From the NCBI GenBank assembly GCA_052389555.1, contig JBQTHV010000072.1, positions 1 to 7,266 of the forward strand: 7,266 nt of DNA, written 5' to 3'. A program made the position numbers and the translations under genes. Of the stretch, positions 6,447 through 7,266 are shown piece by piece. Each line of letters begins with the position of its first letter. Position 1 is the stretch's first letter. This DNA comes from JABFSM01 sp052389555. GTDB taxonomy: Bacteria > Gemmatimonadota > Gemmatimonadetes > Gemmatimonadales > GWC2-71-9. Below the pieces are notes generated by a model that saw only the letters and a program-made list of their open reading frames with translations, had not been told where the DNA came from and did not search any database.

Positions 6447-6452
6447 ATCCCC

Positions 6453-6896
6453 GTGGAAGACTGGTTGCTCTGGTTCATCGCGGCGGTGCTCCTGCTCATC
6501 GCCGAAATGTTCACGCCCGGCTTCTGGCTCGCCTGCGTTGCGGTTGGAGCAGCGGCCGCGGGCGTGGTGGGACTCTTGCCCTTTGTGGGGCCGGTGGCCC
6601 AGGTGCTGACCTTCGCCGTCACGAGCCTGCTCAGCATGATCGGCCTCCGGCCGGTGCTCTACAGACGGTTCCTATCATCCGGGCTCCCCGCGCTACGCAC
6701 CGGGGTCGATGCCCTGATCGGAAAGTCGGGCTACGTCACGGAGCGGATCGCCCCCGGGCATCGGAGCGGTCGCGTCGTCGTGGAGGGAGAGGACTGGCGC
6801 GGAGTCTCGCTGGACGACTCGGTGCTCGAGCCCGGCACCCGGGTGACCGTGATCAACGTCGATGGCACCACGCTCACCGTGGAAAGAGAGAGCTGA
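6453..6896 (+). CDS. nfeD: NfeD family membrane protein (short form)
   Basis: This is a 147-residue inner-membrane protein with the short NfeD architecture. The N-terminal part has hydrophobic segments at about 4-19 (LLWFIAAVLLLIAEMF), 24-43 and 46-65. The C-terminal part (about 85-145) is a soluble OB-fold NfeD domain, with LIGKSGYVTERIAP, a GRVVVEGEDWRGVS block and LEPGTRVTVINVDGTTLTV. The EMFTPGFW stretch after the first segment is typical of the family. It lacks the N-terminal ClpP-like serine protease of long NfeD proteins. NfeD proteins work with SPFH partners in membrane microdomain organisation or quality control. Here the SPFH gene follows after 3 nt, so co-translation is very likely. 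The start is GTG with a strong Shine-Dalgarno. The stop is TGA at 6894-6896. Confidence 0.92.
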   Translation: MEDWLLWFIAAVLLLIAEMFTPGFWLACVAVGAAAAGVVGLLPFVGPVAQVLTFAVTSLLSMIGLRPVLYRRFLSSGLPALRTGVDALIGKSGYVTERIAPGHRSGRVVVEGEDWRGVSLDDSVLEPGTRVTVINVDGTTLTVERES

Positions 6897-6899
6897 CCT

Positions 6900-7266
6900 A
6901 TGTCACCCGGCCTCATCATTCTGGTCTCGGCGATCGCCCTGTTCGCGCTGGTCACCATCGCGAAGGGGATCCGGATCGTGCAGCAGGCGCAGACCATGAT
7001 CATCGAGCGCCTGGGCAAGTACCACCGGACGTTGGCGTCCGGCATCAACCTGATCATGCCCTGGGTCGATAAGCCCCGCTCGGTCCACTGGCACGAGGTG
7101 ATCGGCGAAAAGGGAGTGCGCCACTTCAAGACCGAGCGGATCGACCTCCGGGAAACGGTCTATGTCTTCCCGAGCCAGAATGTGATCACCAAGGACAACG
7201 TGGTGGTCGAGATCGATGCGCTGATCTACTCCCAGATCACCGATCCGGTGCGGGCCGCCTACGAGA
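6900..7266 (+). CDS. SPFH/band-7 (stomatin/paraslipin-like) protein, N-terminal fragment
   Basis: The first 122 codons of an ORF run off the right edge. An N-terminal hydrophobic segment (about 4-21, GLIILVSAIALFALVTIA) anchors the protein. It is followed by the band-7 signature: IRIVQQAQTMIIERLGKYHRTL (24-45), then SGINLIMPWVDKP, RIDLRETVYVFPSQNVITKDNV (80-101), and ALIYSQITDPVRAAYE to the edge. Between MPWVDKP and RIDLRE there is an extra stretch of about 20 residues relative to E. coli QmcA. I recognise this as a feature of another bacterial SPFH subgroup. Such proteins oligomerise at the membrane and scaffold microdomains or regulate proteases. The ATG at 6900 lies 3 nt after the nfeD stop, with a purine-rich GAGAG at 6886-6890 as a plausible ribosome binding site. 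The subfamily cannot be settled without the C-terminus. Confidence 0.93.
   Translation, partial: MSPGLIILVSAIALFALVTIAKGIRIVQQAQTMIIERLGKYHRTLASGINLIMPWVDKPRSVHWHEVIGEKGVRHFKTERIDLRETVYVFPSQNVITKDNVVVEIDALIYSQITDPVRAAYE

Larger units (their letters stand above)
6408..6452. other. 45-bp divergent intergenic region
   Basis: This short spacer separates the divergent starts of the lipoprotein gene (GTG at 6405-6407, minus) and the NfeD gene (GTG at 6453, plus). It holds both ribosome binding sites and leaves too little room for two full conventional promoters. At least one promoter therefore probably extends into the opposite coding region. I do not see a convincing -35/-10 pair in either direction. 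Confidence 0.6.

Noticed and set aside
6243..6452. 70-codon N-terminal extension of the NfeD protein
   Set aside because: The stretch lies antisense to the lipoprotein N-terminus and resembles no NfeD sequence. GTG 6453 has an excellent Shine-Dalgarno.

Overview
The window is a GC-rich bacterial chromosome segment. It shows frequent non-ATG starts, tight gene spacing and strongly GC-ending codons. The gene order prs-rplY-pth-ychF, the CTC/TL5-type L25 and the large FG-GAP/ASPIC surface protein would suit a soil-type Gemmatimonadota or related lineage. That placement is an inference from style and content; no rRNA or other decisive marker is present.

Positions 1-2611 (+ strand) form a housekeeping cluster. 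It holds the last 47 codons of prs (PRPP synthetase), rplY (ribosomal protein L25 with a long charged tail), pth (peptidyl-tRNA hydrolase, apparently from a CTG start) and ychF (YchF/OLA1-type P-loop ATPase, TTG start). Spacers are 16, 3 and 39 nt with no visible terminator, so one transcription unit is likely. Its theme is nucleotide supply plus translation and ribosome function. The AAG-GAG codons at the end of rplY double as a tandem Shine-Dalgarno array for pth. A short tandem heptamer array sits directly on the ychF start.

Positions 2601-6407 (- strand) encode one 1268-residue predicted exported, probably lipid-anchored protein. It is made of two consecutive modules, each a set of FG-GAP/VCBS calcium-loop repeats followed by an ASPIC/UnbV domain. 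Its stop codon overlaps the ychF stop tail-to-tail by 11 bp. The linker between the modules is encoded by an inverted pair of heptamer repeat arrays (4341-4418), which looks like an in-frame inserted short repetitive element.

Positions 6453-7266 (+ strand) hold a small NfeD-family membrane protein, then the first 122 codons of an SPFH/band-7 (stomatin/paraslipin-like) protein cut by the window end. This is the familiar NfeD-SPFH membrane-microdomain pair, 3 nt apart. It diverges from the lipoprotein gene across only 45 bp.

I find no CRISPR array, tRNA, rRNA, transposase or defence system. The most distinctive content is the pair of unrelated heptamer arrays, one intragenic and hairpin-forming and one on a start codon, and the translation-start architecture of pth.
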